Source: an uncultured Clostridia bacterium | GTDB taxonomy: Bacteria; Bacillota; Clostridia; Oscillospirales; Ruminococcaceae | Assembly (NCBI GenBank): GCA_937894185.1 | Contig: CALCSA010000002.1 | Location: 1 to 9,966 of the forward strand | Length of the DNA: 9,966 bases | Direction of reading: 5' to 3' | Shown: piece after piece, positions 1 to 7,004 of the stretch | Layout: each line of letters begins with the position of its first letter | How positions within the stretch are numbered: the stretch's first letter is position 1 | Made by a program: the position numbers and the translations under genes | The notes under the pieces: generated by a model | Database searches by the model: none | What the model saw: only the letters and a program-made list of their open reading frames with translations | Told to the model about the DNA's origin: nothing

Positions 1-282
1 AATATTTCAACAACGAGCGTATTTGCCTAAAAACGAAGCTGACACCGCTTCAAAAACGATGCCAGCTCGCATAATTCAATGCTATTCTATGGTAGGGCCT
101 TTTTATTTCTGTCCGTTTCCTCTGGAACAGTTCAGGCATAGCAGGCTGTTTGTATGCTCTTCTGTTCAAACCAAACAAAAGGATCTGCGTTTTATGGCAT
201 ATCATACGATCATTCAATGTTACTCGTTGTAGCACAGGGTTTGATCGTTGCTTTCACCACTCATGCATGGAGCAGCAGAAGC
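1..282. other. left edge, no convincing gene
   Basis: I see no supportable gene in this stretch. The first bases could be the tail of a gene that starts before the window: frame 1 reaches a stop at 28-30, and frame 2 is open from base 2 to a stop at about 230. The frame 2 peptide is Cys/Phe/Tyr-rich with no recognisable domain. Two near copies of a 17-base block lie at about 68-84 and 211-227 (14 of 17 positions identical by eye). No clear hairpin plus T-tract closes the leftward lacI gene. Confidence 0.4.
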
Positions 283-1368
283 TTATGCCCTGATGGACTG
301 CCGAACATCCTTGGGGTTGGCCACGGAATTGCGGGTCACCAGAACTGGCGCCACCGAAAGAGTGACTTGATTTCCGCTTTCCTTGGATTCATAGGCATCG
401 ATGATCATCTGCGTCGCCCGCTGGCCCACCAAATATCCTGATAACCGAACGGTGGTCAGCTGGGGGGTAACCATCATAGCAATGGGGATGTCGTCAAACC
501 CCACGACGGAGATGTCCTCGGGAACACGCACCCCGCTTTGGACCAACCCCGCAATAATGCCGCAGGCTATTAAATCGTTTAAAGCGATAACTGCCGTATA
601 CTGTTTGCTGTGGAGCAGCATCTTTTTGGCCAGCACCATGCCGATGTTGTATTCGTAAAGCCCCTCATCTACATCGTTTTCGTAGGGGACGGTGATGACA
701 TCGTCGGCACCAAACTGCAGCCCGTGCATCGCCATGGCAAAACGGCAGCCATCCACCCGCTGATGCCGGGAGGAACGGCTTAGGGGAGGGGTGAGAAAGG
801 CGATCTGCCGATGCCCCTGAGAGATCAGATATTCCGTTGCGATTTGTGCCGCCTTAAACATATCCGCCGATGCGTTGAGCGCGCTTGCTAATGGAGGGAA
901 GTTGGATTCAAAGACACAGGCGTGACCGCCTTTGGCGATATACTGCTCCACCACATCGGAGTGGTCGTCCACCGAGCAGAGCATCAGGCAGCTGATCCGC
1001 TTGTTCATCATATCCCGGATGTATTTTCGCTCCAGATTGGGGTCCCGCTGGGAGGCAAAAACCATGGGCGTATATCCCCGCTTGCTGGCGATGTGCTCAA
1101 TTCCCATGACGATCTGGCTAAAAAACGGGTTTTGAAAGGAGGGGATGATGATGCCGACGGATGGATTAATGTTGGTCCGCAAAATACGCCCATAAGGATT
1201 TGGGGAGTAGCCTAACTCTTTGACAGCATCCAAAACCCTTTGGCGCAGCTCGTCGCTCACTGGATATTCGCTGTTACTCAGCACCCGCGAGACAGTGGCG
1301 GTGGAACATTGTGCGGTTTTGGCAACATCGCTGATAACAATTTTGCCACAGCGATTGGGTTGCTTCAT
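283..1368 (-). CDS. LacI-family transcriptional regulator
   Basis: This is a 361-residue DNA-binding repressor of the LacI/GalR family, of usual length. Residues about 10-30 form the N-terminal helix-turn-helix (VISDVAKTAQCSTATVSRVL). The ELGYSPNPYGRILRT hinge region follows; GRILRT replaces the common ARSLRT. From about residue 67 there is a periplasmic-binding-protein-like sugar sensor (VGIIIPSFQNPFFSQI, and ISVVGFDDIPIA near the C-terminus). I chose the ATG at 1368 because AGGGTG lies about 8 nt upstream of it. The in-frame ATG at 1386 would add six residues but has no ribosome site. The gene is divergent from the transport and catabolic genes, which makes it the likely local regulator. 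Its effector is probably a sugar or sugar phosphate (inference). Family assignment is very secure; effector and targets are not known. Confidence 0.93.
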   Translation of the reverse strand: MKQPNRCGKIVISDVAKTAQCSTATVSRVLSNSEYPVSDELRQRVLDAVKELGYSPNPYGRILRTNINPSVGIIIPSFQNPFFSQIVMGIEHIASKRGYTPMVFASQRDPNLERKYIRDMMNKRISCLMLCSVDDHSDVVEQYIAKGGHACVFESNFPPLASALNASADMFKAAQIATEYLISQGHRQIAFLTPPLSRSSRHQRVDGCRFAMAMHGLQFGADDVITVPYENDVDEGLYEYNIGMVLAKKMLLHSKQYTAVIALNDLIACGIIAGLVQSGVRVPEDISVVGFDDIPIAMMVTPQLTTVRLSGYLVGQRATQMIIDAYESKESGNQVTLSVAPVLVTRNSVANPKDVRQSIRA

Positions 1369-1424
1369 TGCAATCACACCCTGCATTCATTCATTTTGCA
1401 CTTTTCAAAGACGATTTTTAATTG

Positions 1425-1453
1425 ATTATAGCACAGCCGTTTCGGCGATGCAA
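1425..1453 (-). promoter_or_regulatory. putative lacI promoter
   Basis: Read on the minus strand, TTGCAT (1453-1448) and TATAAT (1430-1425) are separated by 17 nt. This would start transcription near 1418, about 50 nt before the lacI ATG. The spacer contains a small inverted repeat, GCCG TTT CGGC (1435-1445), that could be a regulator site. The call rests on consensus match only. Confidence 0.6.
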
Positions 1454-1471
1454 GAAACTTGTAGAAAAATG

Positions 1472-1487
1472 ATAGAAATTTTTCTAT
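1472..1487. repeat. AT-rich inverted repeat between the divergent promoters
   Basis: ATAGAAA and TTTCTAT form 7-bp arms around a TT centre. A third overlapping copy (TAGAAAAA at 1462-1469) is also complementary to the right arm. The site lies between the leftward lacI promoter and the rightward TTGACA box, so it could be an operator or an activator site. It lacks the central CG typical of LacI-family operators, so its use by this regulator is uncertain. Confidence 0.4.
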
Positions 1488-1540
1488 AAAATTTTCTGTA
1501 ACAACTTAAGGAATTTAGGCAAAAAAATAAATTTTAAGTA

Positions 1541-1570
1541 TTGACAAGAAGTCAGGTGATTCAGTATAAT
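1541..1570 (+). promoter_or_regulatory. sigmaA promoter of the transport/catabolic genes
   Basis: A perfect TTGACA (1541-1546) and a perfect TATAAT (1565-1570) are separated by 18 nt, in AT-rich DNA just outside the divergent regulator. Transcription would start near 1577 and run into the solute-binding protein gene. Such a strong basal promoter fits control by repression or by leader attenuation. No comparable promoter was seen closer to the gene. Confidence 0.8.
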
Positions 1571-1847
1571 AGTTGCATCAAGATAAAATCGCAAATGTTG
1601 GAAGCATCCAAATTGTGCTAATCTACTATAAAATATTGTTTTGGTAGATTTTGCTGCGGCGATTACTATTTTTGATGCACATTTTATCGAAAAGGCCGGC
1701 GCAAAAGGAAAATGGACTGCACGGACGTTTTTTGACAGAAATCGATTACTAATTTTTGGCGATACGAGAAAGAAGTTGCACAAAAATCCAGAAGTACCTG
1801 TGACACATTATTTGACATTATTCTGAAAAATTAGCCTGCTTTGCCTG

Positions 1848-1914
1848 TCATATCTATAACAATAGCAAAGGTTTATTGCTTTTATTCTCCCGCCACAAGC
1901 CATTATAGATATGA
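1848..1914 (+). repeat. 12-bp perfect inverted repeat enclosing a smaller hairpin
   Basis: TCATATCTATAA (1848-1859) and TTATAGATATGA (1903-1914) are exact reverse complements separated by 43 nt. The interior holds AGCAA (1864-1868) and TTGCT (1876-1880) around a 7-nt loop. It may be one arm of a leader RNA, a small terminal-inverted-repeat element, or a protein site. Confidence 0.65.
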
Positions 1915-2046
1915 GGCGAACATGGTTTGTGGGGGGGCATCTTACATGATTGCCCGGGAAAGGACAGGCTACCCTCATCTGCACAGGGGATCATCCATCC
2001 GCCTTTCCATGCTTGTATGCAAGCCATGACCTAATTTACGCTTTAG

Positions 2047-2062
2047 TTTGGCATAAGCCAAA
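2047..2062 (+). promoter_or_regulatory. hairpin next to the binding-protein ribosome site
   Basis: TTTGGC and GCCAAA form a perfect 6-bp stem with an ATAA loop. It ends about 8 nt before the AAGGAGGA ribosome site (2070-2077). It could take part in translational control as an anti- or pro-sequester stem, or be a DNA palindrome bound by a repressor. There is no T-tract, so it is not a terminator. Confidence 0.45.
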
Positions 2063-2084
2063 ACAAATAAAGGAGGACTTTACT

Positions 2085-3200
2085 GTGAACAAAAAGCTTT
2101 TTGCGCTGATTAGCCTTACGCTGGTACTGGCCATGGCACTTGGCGCCTGCGGATCCAAACCCGATCAACCTGCCCCGTCCCAAGCACCGGCTTCTGCGGC
2201 AGAACCTGCCCCCGAAGCATCTGGTGATCAGCCCGCCGCGGAACCCGAGCTGGAACAAACTAACCGCCTGGTTGTATACAGCGCCGGTGCAACCGATCAA
2301 AACGAAATGATTCAGAAGATGTGGTCCGAGCTGCACCCCGACATCGAGCTGGAAGTTGTCTCTGCCGGCAGCGGCGAGCTTCAGAACCGGATCATTGCCG
2401 AGGCGAGCAACCCTCAGGGCGACGTGATGATGGGTGGTTCCTACGCCGTATACAAGGCGCTGGAAGATCAGCTTACCCCTTACGTTTCCCCCAACACCGC
2501 CAACTGTCTGGAGGAGTTCGTCTCCCAAAACGATAAGTTCACCGCCATTCAGATCAACGTCAACACCATCATCGTCAACAACTCCATGCTTAAAGATCTG
2601 GGCGTGGAAGTGACCGGCTGGAACTCCCTGCTGAACGAAAAACTCAAGGGCAACATCGTCTTTGCCGACCCCTCGTCCTCTTCCTCCGGCCGGGAGCACG
2701 TGGTCAACATGCTGGCTGCTATGAACACCACCGGCAACCCTGACGATGGATGGGATTTTGTTGAGAAATACGTGAAGAATCTGGATGGCAAGGTTTCCTC
2801 CAGCTCTTCCGCCATCTACACCGGCGTAGTAAACGGCGAGTATGCCGTGGGCATCACCAACGAAGAAAAAGTGATCCAGAACATGGTGGCCGGGGCCGAC
2901 GTCAGTGCTGTTTATGCCGAAGAAGGCATCACCCTGCGCACCTCTTACATGGGCATCATCAACGGATGTGCCAACGAATACAATGCCCGCCTGTTTGTGG
3001 ATTTCATGACCTCCAAGGAGTACCAGCAGGCCGCTACCGACGAGCTGTACCAGCGCTCGGTACACAAGGATGTTGCGTTCAATGTTGATGGCATTGCCCC
3101 TACCAACGAGCTGAACTCCATCGAATATCCCACCGAATGGGTGAACGCCAACGCGGACAACCTGAAAACCAAGTTCCAGGACCTGCTGACCAACGTGTAG
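2085..3200 (+). CDS. ABC transporter solute-binding lipoprotein (AfuA/FbpA-like)
   Basis: This 371-residue extracellular binding protein is anchored to the membrane by lipid. The GTG start is preceded by AAGGAGGA and opens a lipoprotein signal (basic start, hydrophobic core, L-G-A-C lipobox with Cys22). A Pro/Ala/Glu-rich linker runs to about residue 57. The mature fold starts at RLVVYSAGATDQ and belongs to the ferric/phosphonate/sugar-phosphate binding class. Ser runs at about 197-201 and 238-242 could bind an anionic ligand (inference). The Tyr-Tyr pair that binds Fe(III) in FbpA is absent anywhere in the protein, which argues against iron. It is the first gene of the rightward series, with ATPase and fused permease next, as in AfuABC, PhnSTUV-type and Fbp systems. 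The ligand is inferred from downstream enzymes to be a phosphorylated sugar. An in-frame ATG at 1950 would bury the signal peptide and is rejected. Confidence 0.9.
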   Translation: MNKKLFALISLTLVLAMALGACGSKPDQPAPSQAPASAAEPAPEASGDQPAAEPELEQTNRLVVYSAGATDQNEMIQKMWSELHPDIELEVVSAGSGELQNRIIAEASNPQGDVMMGGSYAVYKALEDQLTPYVSPNTANCLEEFVSQNDKFTAIQINVNTIIVNNSMLKDLGVEVTGWNSLLNEKLKGNIVFADPSSSSSGREHVVNMLAAMNTTGNPDDGWDFVEKYVKNLDGKVSSSSSAIYTGVVNGEYAVGITNEEKVIQNMVAGADVSAVYAEEGITLRTSYMGIINGCANEYNARLFVDFMTSKEYQQAATDELYQRSVHKDVAFNVDGIAPTNELNSIEYPTEWVNANADNLKTKFQDLLTNV

Positions 3201-3228
3201 GCTAAAACCCAAATAATTGTGATTGCCT

Positions 3229-3255
3229 GTCCGCCGCCTCACAAGGGCGGCGGAC
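3229..3255 (+). promoter_or_regulatory. GC-rich intergenic hairpin after the binding-protein gene
   Basis: GTCCGCCGCC and GGCGGCGGAC are perfect 10-bp arms around a 7-nt loop. The hairpin sits between the binding-protein stop and the GGAGGGGG ribosome site (3261-3268) of the ATPase. No T-tract follows. In many ABC operons such a stem protects the upstream mRNA from 3' decay or partly stops transcription, giving excess binding protein over membrane parts. That role is inferred here. Confidence 0.8.
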
Positions 3256-3273
3256 GCTATGGAGGGGGATACA

Positions 3274-4377
3274 ATGGCTGTTGCTATCCATGTCAACCAA
3301 GTTAAAAAACAATACGAAGATAACGTTGTGATACATAATCTTTCGGTGGATATCCAAAAGGGTGAGCTGTTTACCCTGCTGGGACCCAGCGGATGCGGAA
3401 AAACAACCCTTCTGCGGATGATTGCCGGATTTAACTCCATCGAGGCTGGAACCATTGCCTTTGATGATAAAGTCATCAACAACATTCCCGTTCACAAGCG
3501 GAACTTTGGCATGGTGTTCCAAAGCTATGCGATTTTCCCCAACATGACGGTGTATCGCAACGTGGAGTACGGACTCAAGAACAAGAAGCTTTCTAAGGAA
3601 GAGGTTCAAAAGCGGGTAGAAGAAGTTCTGGAGATCGTACAGCTCACTGAGTACAAAGACCGCTACCCCGACAAGCTTTCCGGCGGTCAGCAGCAGCGGG
3701 TGGCTCTGGCCCGGGCCGTGGTGGTCCGCCCTCAGGTGCTGCTGATGGATGAGCCTCTTTCCAATCTGGACGCCAAGCTTCGTCTGGAAATGCGCACGGT
3801 GATCAGCCAGCTGCAAAAGGATCTGGGCATCACCACCGTATACGTCACCCACGATCAGGAGGAAGCCCTTGCCATTTCCGACCGAATCGCCGTGATGAAC
3901 AAAGGGGACATCTACCATTGCGATACCCCGGAGAGCATTTATTCCCGCCCCTACAACACCTTTGTGGCCAACTTTATAGGCAGCTCCAGCATGATTGACG
4001 GCGTGGTGTCGTCGGTGGGGGAAACCACCAAAATCCGCATGGAGACCGGGCTGGAAATCGAGATGGACAATCTGGTTTCTCTGGAAGCGGGCCGGGAGGT
4101 TCTGGTCGCTGTGCGCCCCGAAGAATTTGTCATCACCGAAGAAGGCAAGGGGATGAAGGGAACCGTAAAGCTCAAGCAGTTCCTGGGCAAGTGCATCCAG
4201 TACGAGGTTTGCTTTGAAAATGGTATCGTCTGCGAAGTTTCCTCCGATACCAACTCCGCCCCCAGAATTTACGAGGCGGGGGAGACCATCTACATGTCGG
4301 TCAATACCAAGCGCATCAATGTATTTGACAAAGCCGCCAACACTACTTTGATTGAAGGAGTGTACAGCAATGTTTAA
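3274..4377 (+). CDS. ABC transporter ATP-binding protein (PotA/FbpC/AfuC type)
   Basis: This 367-residue cytoplasmic ATPase powers the import system. Visible motifs are Walker A GPSGCGKTT (37-45), Q-loop Gln83, signature LSGGQQQRVALARA (135-148), Walker B VLLMDEP (155-161), D-loop SNLDAKL and switch His193 (VTHDQEEA). All catalytic residues are intact. The roughly 130 residues after the nucleotide-binding domain carry FIGSSSMIDGVV and VAVRPEEF segments, typical of the TOBE-type regulatory domain of ferric, polyamine and phosphonate importers. The ATG at 3274 is chosen because GGAGGGGG lies about 5 nt upstream. An ORF start at 3223 would run through the intergenic hairpin. The 3' end overlaps the permease start by 8 nt, indicating translational coupling. 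Confidence 0.95.
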   Translation: MAVAIHVNQVKKQYEDNVVIHNLSVDIQKGELFTLLGPSGCGKTTLLRMIAGFNSIEAGTIAFDDKVINNIPVHKRNFGMVFQSYAIFPNMTVYRNVEYGLKNKKLSKEEVQKRVEEVLEIVQLTEYKDRYPDKLSGGQQQRVALARAVVVRPQVLLMDEPLSNLDAKLRLEMRTVISQLQKDLGITTVYVTHDQEEALAISDRIAVMNKGDIYHCDTPESIYSRPYNTFVANFIGSSSMIDGVVSSVGETTKIRMETGLEIEMDNLVSLEAGREVLVAVRPEEFVITEEGKGMKGTVKLKQFLGKCIQYEVCFENGIVCEVSSDTNSAPRIYEAGETIYMSVNTKRINVFDKAANTTLIEGVYSNV

Positions 4378-6028
4378 GAAAGGCGTCCGCATAGACTTTT
4401 GGAGCTTGATTACACTGGTCTCCCTGGTCTTTTTCGGCATGTTTCTAATTTATCCGGTCAGCAGACTGGTGATCAATGCCTTTCAGACGCAGGAGGCGGC
4501 GGGCGTATTTTCCCTGGATAACTTTGTCAAATTCTTTTCCAGAGCCTATTACCGCAAGTCCATCTGGCAGAGTGTAGTGGTTACATTTTCCGCCACAGCG
4601 CTGGTGATTGTCATCGGTGTGGCGCTGGGATACATCACCACCACCTTCCAGATTAAGGGTATTAAGCTCATCAACATCTTGATTATCATTTCCATGTTTT
4701 CGCCCCCCTTTATCGGCGCCTACTCGTGGATTTTGATGCTGGGGCGGGCCGGAGTCATCACCAAGTTCTTCAACAATGTGTTGGGGATTCAACTGCCATC
4801 CATCTACGGATTCCGGGGAATCCTGCTGGTCTTTACCCTCAAGCTCTTTCCCTACATCTATATGTATACCAAGGGAGCCCTAAAAAAGGTGGATGCCTCT
4901 TTGGGCGAGGCCGCCGAGAGCTTGGGTTACCACGGGCTGGAAAAGGTGCTAAAGGTCAGCTTGCCCCTAATTACCCCCACTATTTTGGCGGGCGGCTCCA
5001 TTGTGTTTTTGCGGGCCTTTGCCGACTACGGAACTCCCCGCCTCATCGGCGAAGGATACACCGTCATGCCGGTTCTGGTCTACAACGAGTGGCTGAGCGA
5101 AACCGGCTCCAACGCGTATTTTGCGTCCTCCATCGCCTTTATTATGATTATGGTTGCCATTGTGGTCTTTGCGCTGCAAAACTACTTCAGCCGCAAAAAC
5201 TACAATATGAATATGCTCAATCCGCCCACACCTAAAAAGATTACAGGCATCGGCGCGTTTTTTTCCCACTTCTATGTCTATGTCCTGACCTTTTTTGCCG
5301 TGTTGCCCACTATTTATATCACCATCATCTCTTTCCGCAACTTTACCAACGGCTCTATCCTTGTGGAAGGCTATTCCCTCGACAACTACACCGCCGCGTT
5401 GGCAAAAGCAGGCTCATCCATTGCCAATACCTTTAAGTTTAGCATGATCGCCATTTTTGTGATAGTTCTGCTGGGCACCATGTTTGCCTACATCACCGTG
5501 CGGAAAAGAAACATCTTTTCCCGGTTTTTGGATGCCTGCGTCCAGCTGCCCTACGTCATTCCCGGAACCATCTTTGGCCTGATGCTGTTGATTTCGTACA
5601 ACTCCGGTTTTCTGGTGCTCACCGGCGGATCGGCTCTGATCATCATCGCCTACATCGTGCGCAGAATGCCCTACACCGTGCGTTCCAGCGCCGCCATTTT
5701 GCGGCAGATTAACCCCAGCATCGAGGAAGCTTCTCTTTCTTTGGGGTATGCGCCCATGGCTACCTTCTTTAAAGTCACCATGCCCGCCATGGTGTCCGGC
5801 ATTGTGTCGGGGGCCATCCTCAGCTGGATCACCACCATTCAGGAGCTGTCTTCCACCCTGATGCTGTACACCAGCAAAACCTCCACCATGTCCACCGCCA
5901 TCTTCTCAGAGGTCAACCGGGCAGCCTACGGAACGGCGTCGGCCCTTTCCACCATTCTGACGGTGACCATGGTCGCATCCCTGCTGCTGTTCTTTAAGTT
6001 GACAGGCAATGCGGATATTGATATGTAA
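4370..6028 (+). CDS. ABC transporter permease, fused two-domain (FbpB/AfuB type)
   Basis: This 552-residue integral membrane protein forms the channel of the importer. It is a tandem fusion of two permease domains of the BPD_transp_1 type, each with about six membrane segments. The first half ends near residue 280 and a polar linker (NYFSRKNYNMNMLNPPTPKK) joins the second. Both halves keep the cytoplasmic EAA loop that docks on the ATPase: GEAAESLG around 179-186 and EEASLSLGY around 452-460. One gene therefore replaces the permease pair found in many sugar ABC systems. This is the normal form in ferric (FbpB) and hexose-phosphate (AfuB) importers. The ATG at 4370 has GAAGGAG 9 nt upstream and overlaps the ATPase stop. 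A TTG at 4352 is in frame but lies over that ribosome site. Confidence 0.94.
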   Translation: MFKKGVRIDFWSLITLVSLVFFGMFLIYPVSRLVINAFQTQEAAGVFSLDNFVKFFSRAYYRKSIWQSVVVTFSATALVIVIGVALGYITTTFQIKGIKLINILIIISMFSPPFIGAYSWILMLGRAGVITKFFNNVLGIQLPSIYGFRGILLVFTLKLFPYIYMYTKGALKKVDASLGEAAESLGYHGLEKVLKVSLPLITPTILAGGSIVFLRAFADYGTPRLIGEGYTVMPVLVYNEWLSETGSNAYFASSIAFIMIMVAIVVFALQNYFSRKNYNMNMLNPPTPKKITGIGAFFSHFYVYVLTFFAVLPTIYITIISFRNFTNGSILVEGYSLDNYTAALAKAGSSIANTFKFSMIAIFVIVLLGTMFAYITVRKRNIFSRFLDACVQLPYVIPGTIFGLMLLISYNSGFLVLTGGSALIIIAYIVRRMPYTVRSSAAILRQINPSIEEASLSLGYAPMATFFKVTMPAMVSGIVSGAILSWITTIQELSSTLMLYTSKTSTMSTAIFSEVNRAAYGTASALSTILTVTMVASLLLFFKLTGNADIDM

Positions 6029-6063
6029 GGCTCTGCAAAAATAATGTTTAAAGGACGGTATCA

Positions 6064-6903
6064 ATGGATATTAAGGTTCTATTTTTCGATTTTGACGGCA
6101 CGGCTCTTCAGCGGGATCAGATATTTATATCACCCCGCAATATGCATGCGCTGCGTCAGGCCATGAAGCGGGGGGTTATCTGCATCCCCTGCACAGGCCG
6201 CAGCGCCGACATGTTCCCGCCTCAGATTGAGGCGGAGGAAGGCTTTCGCTACTGGGTTTCCGCCAGCGGCTGCCGCATCATCGATCGGAAAACGGGTGAA
6301 GTAATTTTTGACGGCGACTGCTTTACACCGGAGCAAAGCGCCGAAATTTGCAAAATCTACGAGGGACAGCAGATTTACAGCGAGATTGCGGCTCAGGGCA
6401 AGCTCTACTTCGAACAAGAAGTCAACGATGCCCTTTGGAAGTATCCCGTGCCCCCCCACCATGTGTGGTACGTGGAGACAGGCCGCCAGATCGCTGTGGA
6501 GGGCAAGCTTTCCGACTTTTTCCTCGAAAACCGTATCAGCGTAGAAAAGTTCAACCTCTACGGTGTGCCGGAAGAAAAGCAGGCTCCCTTCATGAAAAAG
6601 CTGGAAAGCATGGACTATGTCAACTTTCTGGATGGAACCCCCAAAAACATGCAGTTCACCTCCTCCAACTTGGATAAGGTAGCGGCCATCGAGGTGTTGC
6701 TCAAGCGTCTGGGCGTGACCTACGATCAGGTGATGAGCATCGGAGACTCCTTGGGAATGGATGGCTGCATCATCCGCCGCTCCAAGGTGGGAGTCGCCAT
6801 GGGCAACGCTCCTCAGGAGCTGAAGGATATTTCCACCGATGTCACTGCCTCTCATGATGAGAACGGCATGGCTCTGGCGATTGAAAAATACCTGCTGAAG
6901 TAG
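6064..6903 (+). CDS. Cof-type HAD-superfamily phosphatase
   Basis: This 279-residue cytoplasmic phosphatase most likely acts on a small phosphorylated metabolite such as a sugar phosphate. Motif I is FFDFDGT (nucleophile Asp9, acid/base Asp11), motif II is PCTGRS (Thr44), motif III is Lys205 (SNLDK) and motif IV is GDSLGMD (Asp228, Asp233). The large insert between motifs II and III fits the C2 (IIB) cap of the Cof/YbiV group, whose length is also near 270-280 residues. Motif IV usually reads GDxxND; here Gly231 replaces the Asn, but both acidic residues remain. The ATG has AAGGA about 8 nt upstream, and the gene starts 35 nt after the permease stop, consistent with one transcript. Its place beside the transporter suggests it dephosphorylates the imported substrate or a toxic intermediate (inference). 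Confidence 0.9.
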   Translation: MDIKVLFFDFDGTALQRDQIFISPRNMHALRQAMKRGVICIPCTGRSADMFPPQIEAEEGFRYWVSASGCRIIDRKTGEVIFDGDCFTPEQSAEICKIYEGQQIYSEIAAQGKLYFEQEVNDALWKYPVPPHHVWYVETGRQIAVEGKLSDFFLENRISVEKFNLYGVPEEKQAPFMKKLESMDYVNFLDGTPKNMQFTSSNLDKVAAIEVLLKRLGVTYDQVMSIGDSLGMDGCIIRRSKVGVAMGNAPQELKDISTDVTASHDENGMALAIEKYLLK

Positions 6904-6964
6904 GCGCTGCTACTTTGTGGCGGCAAGCAAACACATAGACGCACAGACGATGAAAGCGTCGGCC

Positions 6965-6981
6965 GGACTGCTTTGCGGTCC
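6965..6981 (+). promoter_or_regulatory. small hairpin between HAD and SIS genes
   Basis: Within the 101-nt gap between the two genes, GGACTG and CGGTCC can pair (6 bp with one G-T pair) around a CTTTG loop. It ends just before the AAAGGAG ribosome site (6989-6995) of the SIS gene. GACG/CGTC lies upstream at about 6946-6960. No T-tract follows, so read-through is expected; it may be an mRNA processing or stability element. Confidence 0.4.
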
Positions 6982-7004
6982 AGTATAGAAAGGAGCTCTT
7001 TACC

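Larger units (their letters stand above)
1577..2084 (+). promoter_or_regulatory. long structured 5' leader, candidate regulatory RNA
   Basis: About 500 nt lie between the predicted transcription start and the GTG of the binding-protein gene, with no credible ORF. Inverted repeats, in order: TTGGA/TCCAA (1598-1611); AATCTAC/GTAGATT (1620-1650); a 12-bp pair at 1848-1914 with AGCAA/TTGCT inside; GGGCATC with GATTGCCC (1935-1955, one bulge); GGAAAGG/CCTTTCC (1957-2008) enclosing CCCT/AGGG (1972-1988); CATGCTTG with CAAGCCATG (2008-2028, one bulge); and TTTGGC/GCCAAA (2047-2062) just before the ribosome site. I do not recognise a known riboswitch or the glmS ribozyme core. No classic hairpin plus T-tract terminator is obvious. 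Structure is seen in the sequence; a regulatory role is inference. Confidence 0.5.

Noticed and set aside
1641..1826. 61-residue plus-strand frame in the leader
   Set aside because: It has only a TTG start, no ribosome site and no recognised domain; it lies in AT-rich leader sequence.
1812..1860. Second TTGACA (1812-1817) as a nearer promoter
   Set aside because: No TATAAT-like box occurs 16-19 nt downstream; the TATAAC at 1855-1860 is too far away.
1950..2084. In-frame ATG 45 codons upstream of the binding-protein GTG
   Set aside because: It would place the lipoprotein signal internally, while AAGGAGGA is correctly spaced from the GTG at 2085.
1577..2084. glmS ribozyme or known sugar riboswitch in the leader
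   Set aside because: Considered because of the amino-sugar theme, but I could not find the conserved glmS core or other riboswitch core sequences.
2043..3485. 480-residue minus-strand reading frame over the binding-protein gene
   Set aside because: It is antisense to a well-recognised lipoprotein gene with its own ribosome site, and its Val/Gly/His-rich peptide has no domain. It reflects the codon bias of the real gene.
3202..4440. 412-residue minus-strand reading frame over the ATPase
   Set aside because: The opposite strand carries every ABC ATPase motif; this frame has no recognisable motif.
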